A DNA stretch of 6,809 nt from Bacillota bacterium (GTDB taxonomy: Bacteria; Bacillota; UBA994): positions 1-6,809 of the forward strand of contig QLUC01000089.1 in assembly GCA_018725275.1 (NCBI GenBank). Direction: 5' to 3'. Position numbers and translations under genes: made by a program. Under the pieces are notes generated by a model. It saw nothing but the letters and a program-made list of their open reading frames with translations, had not been told where the DNA came from and searched no databases. Within the stretch, counting starts at the first letter, position 1. Every line of letters begins with the position of its first letter. Shown piece after piece: positions 3,925 to 6,809 of this stretch.

Positions 3925-6408
3925 ATGGAAAACTCTCTGACCAAGATATCGCTTAAAATTACCGGCATGACCTGCGCTTCCTGCTCAAGCAAGGTAGAGC
4001 GTGTCCTCCGGCGTGTCAATGGCGTGACCGAAGTCACGGTCAACTTAGCCACAGAAACCGCGAGCATAACCTACGACTCAACTCTCATCACCCCACAATC
4101 CATCAGGGAGAAGATTGAGCAAGTCGGCTACAGCGTCAAAGAAGACAAGGAATCTATCTCTTTACTTATCAAGGGCATGACCTGTGCCGCCTGCTCGAGC
4201 CGCATTGAAAGAGGTCTTGGGAAGACAGATGGGGTCTATAGTGCCTCCGTCAACTTGGCCACGGAAAAAGCAGTAGTGGAATACAACCCGCGCGCCCTGT
4301 ACCCAGACGATATCATCGAGCGCATTAAGGCATTCGGGTACGAGGCCATGCTCGAGGACGACACCTTGCCGGCAGTGGACAATGACCAAGTGCGGCAAGC
4401 TCAGGCTGCCTTACGCATGTGGGTTTCATGGGCTTTTACCTTGCCGATAATTCTCTGGATGCTGCCGTCAATGTTCGCCGGTGGTCATAATATGAACGCC
4501 ATGTGGCCGAGCAAAGAAATTTACAACCTAGGCATGTTAGTCTTAGGCGCACCAGTCCTTTTTTGGGCTGGTCTATCAACATATAAATCTGCCTTTAAAG
4601 CCATTAAAGTACTCTCCCCCAACATGGATACCCTCATCGCGCTTGGCACCGTAGCCGCCTACCTGAGCGGCTTGGCCGCCTTCTTTATCCATATCGAAAA
4701 CTACGCCGGAGTTGCGGCCATGATCATGGCCTTCCACCTCACCGGCCGCTACCTTGAAGCCAAGGCCAAAGGACGGGCCTCGCAAGCCATCAAGCGCCTG
4801 CTGCAATTAGGAGCGAAGACCGCTACCATCCTAGTTAATGGCCAGGAGAAGGAAGTCCCTTTAGCCCAGGTGCGGGTTGGCGATATCTATGTCGTGCGTC
4901 CGGGGCAGAAGACCCCGACTGACGGCAAAGTGATTAAGGGCGAGAGCAGTGTCGATGAATCTATGGCTACCGGGGAAAGTTTGCCGGTACACAAAACCAT
5001 CGGCGACGAGCTCATTGGCGCTACAGTAAATCAGGAAGGCATCCTTTACGCCGAGGCTACCCGCGTCGGCAAGGACACCTTTCTCGCTCAAGTGATTAAG
5101 TTAGTCGAAGAGGCCCAAGGAACAAAAGTCCCCATCCAGGAATTTGCCGATAAAGTTACCGCCGTCTTTGTCCCCATTGTGGTCGGTATCGCTGTCTTCA
5201 CCTTGGCCATCTGGCTGATCTGGCCACACCAACTTGGCGTGGTGCTCGAAATGGCTAAGCCCTATATCCCTTGGGTCAACCCTCATCTTTCACCACTCAC
5301 GCTGGCCTTAGTAGCAACGGTGGCCGTGCTCGTCATTGCCTGCCCCTGTGCCATGGGGCTAGCCACCCCCACTGCCCTCATGGTAGGTAGCGGCATTGGG
5401 GCCGAGAACGGCATCCTCATCAAGCGTGGCGATGCCATTCAGACCTTGCAGTATGTTAAGACTATTGTCTTCGATAAGACCGGCACTATTACCAAGGGTA
5501 AACCGGCCGTAACCGACTTGCACCCGCAGAGAGTTACCGAAGAACGGTTATTGGTTGTGGCCGCCAGTGTTGAGGCTAACTCCGAGCACCCCCTCGGCAA
5601 GGCCATCACCAAGGCCGCAGAAACCCGCGGCCTAGCGCTCCTGGCGAGCGAACGCTTCATCTCGCTCACCGGTCGCGGCGTAAAAGCAGAGGTAGAGGGC
5701 CAAGTGGCCTTAGTCGGTAGCCGCAACCTCCTCCTTGAGCACGGCATAGACCCAAGCCAACTCGAGAGCAAGGTCGTCGAGCTAGAGTCTGACGGCAAGA
5801 CTTGTATGCTGGTCGCATGGGGCCATGAGCTGCTCGGAGCCATCGCGGTGGCCGATACCCTCAAAGAAGATTCTTTACAGGCCATCACAGAAATTAAAAA
5901 AATGGGGTTGTCACCGGTGATGATTACCGGCGACAACCGCCGCACCGCCGAAGCCATTGGCCGGGCCGTGGGCATCGAGCGCATTTTGGCGGAGGTCTTG
6001 CCGGAAGGCAAGGTGCAGGCCATCAAAGCTCTCCAGAGCGAAGGCCAGACGGTGGCCATGGTCGGAGATGGCATCAATGACGCCCCCGCCCTCACCCAGG
6101 CCGATGTCGGCATCGCCATCGGCACAGGCACAGATATCGCCATTGAGGCGTCCGACGTGACCTTGGTGCGCGGCAATCTCGGTGCCGTCGTCAGCGCCAT
6201 CAAGCTCTCTCGGGCTACTTTTAGGAAAATACGGCAAAATCTCTTTTGGGCTTTTATCTACAACCTGGTGGCCATCCCACTCGCTATCCTGGGGCTCCTC
6301 CATCCGGTCATAGCCGAAGCGGCCATGGCAGCTAGTTCCCTCACCGTCGTCACCAATGCCAACCTCTTGCGCAAGGTTCGCATCAAACCGGATTATGAAA
6401 AAGTCTAA
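3925..6408 (+). CDS. copA: Copper-exporting P1B-1-type ATPase CopA
   Basis: An 827-residue membrane pump that exports Cu(I) from the cytosol using ATP. Two N-terminal heavy-metal-associated domains carry GMTCASC (14-20) and GMTCAAC (84-90). Eight membrane segments are expected, near 165-183, 201-219, 234-255, 259-277, 411-433, 457-479, 771-792 and 794-815. The actuator domain has TGES (349-352); the intramembrane site is CPC (473-475); the phosphorylation motif is DKTGT with Asp517; the nucleotide domain has SEHPLG with His555; the hinge has GDGINDAPA (714-722). Tyr779-Asn780 and Met801 with Ser805 match the other Cu(I)-site residues of P1B-1 pumps, which favours Cu(I) (or Ag(I)) over Zn/Cd. 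The start ATG has AAGGTG a few bases upstream. Control is probably by CsoR. No copZ or csoR lies alongside, and no hairpin terminator follows the stop codon, which overlaps the convergent gene. Confidence 0.97.
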   Translation: MENSLTKISLKITGMTCASCSSKVERVLRRVNGVTEVTVNLATETASITYDSTLITPQSIREKIEQVGYSVKEDKESISLLIKGMTCAACSSRIERGLGKTDGVYSASVNLATEKAVVEYNPRALYPDDIIERIKAFGYEAMLEDDTLPAVDNDQVRQAQAALRMWVSWAFTLPIILWMLPSMFAGGHNMNAMWPSKEIYNLGMLVLGAPVLFWAGLSTYKSAFKAIKVLSPNMDTLIALGTVAAYLSGLAAFFIHIENYAGVAAMIMAFHLTGRYLEAKAKGRASQAIKRLLQLGAKTATILVNGQEKEVPLAQVRVGDIYVVRPGQKTPTDGKVIKGESSVDESMATGESLPVHKTIGDELIGATVNQEGILYAEATRVGKDTFLAQVIKLVEEAQGTKVPIQEFADKVTAVFVPIVVGIAVFTLAIWLIWPHQLGVVLEMAKPYIPWVNPHLSPLTLALVATVAVLVIACPCAMGLATPTALMVGSGIGAENGILIKRGDAIQTLQYVKTIVFDKTGTITKGKPAVTDLHPQRVTEERLLVVAASVEANSEHPLGKAITKAAETRGLALLASERFISLTGRGVKAEVEGQVALVGSRNLLLEHGIDPSQLESKVVELESDGKTCMLVAWGHELLGAIAVADTLKEDSLQAITEIKKMGLSPVMITGDNRRTAEAIGRAVGIERILAEVLPEGKVQAIKALQSEGQTVAMVGDGINDAPALTQADVGIAIGTGTDIAIEASDVTLVRGNLGAVVSAIKLSRATFRKIRQNLFWAFIYNLVAIPLAILGLLHPVIAEAAMAASSLTVVTNANLLRKVRIKPDYEKV

Positions 6409-6788
6409 TCGTAATCTAGGAAGACGGCTATGGCCCTCTCGCGCGGAGGGAGAGTGTGGTCAAACAAACAGGCGCTTCGCCCCGTAAGCCCCAGATGCGC
6501 CATTGTGGCGGGGTTAAAGGTTCCAAGGCGCAGGTGGCGTAAAATTGCCCCCGGCTTTTCATCCTGACGATGGGGCAAGACCTTGTAGAGATTTTCCTTG
6601 TCTCCATAGACAATCCCCCGGAGCAACCGCCCTTCTTCATCCACACCAAGGATGAGGGAGGGCGGTACTTCTCGATGCGGTTCATGCATGAGAAAGTCAA
6701 AGCGACAAAGCTCTTGTAATAAGTATCGGTCGGGCACTTCGGTAGCCAGCGCGAGGTAGAGCGCTTCTTCCGGCGCAGCCTCGCCCAT
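6405..6788 (-). CDS. Hypothetical protein, 127 residues, family not recognised
   Basis: I do not recognise this protein. It appears soluble and globular, with no signal peptide or membrane segment, and mixes acidic and basic residues with scattered histidines (35, 38, 73, 85, 98, 111) and two cysteines (28, 107). A segment LILGVDEEGRLLRGIVYGDKENLYKVL (45-71) reads like alternating beta strands and turns. The ATG at 6788 has AGGA about six bases upstream, supporting the start, but the frame stays open to the window edge (6809), so a longer protein with an upstream start cannot be excluded. Codon-position GC bias looks like that of a real gene, and it fills the space to the copA end with a four-base tail-to-tail overlap. 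The function is unknown; position next to copA on the opposite strand is no evidence for a copper role. Confidence 0.65.
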   Translation of the reverse strand: MGEAAPEEALYLALATEVPDRYLLQELCRFDFLMHEPHREVPPSLILGVDEEGRLLRGIVYGDKENLYKVLPHRQDEKPGAILRHLRLGTFNPATMAHLGLTGRSACLFDHTLPPRERAIAVFLDYD

Positions 6789-6809
6789 GGAACTTCCTAA
6801 GAGTGAGGT

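Noticed and set aside
5439..6203. Long (254-codon) open frame antisense to copA
   Set aside because: It lies wholly opposite well-conserved copA motifs, has a biased Ser/Ala/Arg/Pro composition and resembles no protein family; it is a by-product of copA codon use. The same applies to other antisense frames over typA and the dehydrogenase gene.
1..6809. Mobile element, CRISPR array, toxin-antitoxin or defence island
   Set aside because: No transposase, integrase, terminal repeats, direct-repeat arrays or defence-type domains were seen; gene content and base composition look uniform and chromosomal.

Overview
The window looks like an ordinary chromosomal stretch from a Bacillota bacterium, most likely a member of the Clostridia with a moderately high GC content. 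The clues are a near-perfect Gram-positive Shine-Dalgarno (11 bases complementary to the 16S rRNA 3' end), a DUF1540 small cysteine protein (a family mostly found in spore-forming Bacillota), a solitary BioY biotin transporter with a BirA-type operator, and a two-HMA CopA copper pump with a CsoR-type operator. The species cannot be named from this sequence.

Layout. The left part (2-1594) is read on the minus strand: a D-2-hydroxyacid dehydrogenase gene followed downstream by bioY. bioY has its own consensus promoter (TTGACA-N17-TATGAT), overlapped by a palindrome that fits the biotin operator bound by bifunctional BirA. A 125-base divergent intergenic region (1595-1719) contains a nested inverted repeat. 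From it a 55-codon DUF1540 gene runs on the plus strand from a TTG start, and ends in a 13-bp perfect hairpin. Next comes a monocistronic typA/bipA translational GTPase gene with a clear sigma-A-like promoter, GTG start and textbook intrinsic terminator. It is followed by a monocistronic copA Cu(I) P-type ATPase gene with its own promoter and a CsoR-like operator at the predicted transcription start. At the right edge an unrecognised 127-codon minus-strand gene converges on copA and overlaps its stop codon by four bases.

How the genes work together. This is not one functional operon. It is a set of independently controlled housekeeping and homeostasis units: biotin uptake (repressed by BirA when biotin is plentiful), a redox enzyme of unknown substrate, a small probable metal-binding protein, ribosome assembly and stress GTPase TypA, and copper efflux (derepressed by Cu(I)). 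The regulators inferred (BirA, CsoR) and partners (EcfA/EcfA'/EcfT for BioY, possibly CopZ for CopA) are not in the window. The most informative parts are the regulatory sites, two start-codon corrections (bioY and DUF1540) and the unknown 3' gene. I saw no evidence for a novel multi-gene system, mobile element, CRISPR array, tRNA or rRNA.
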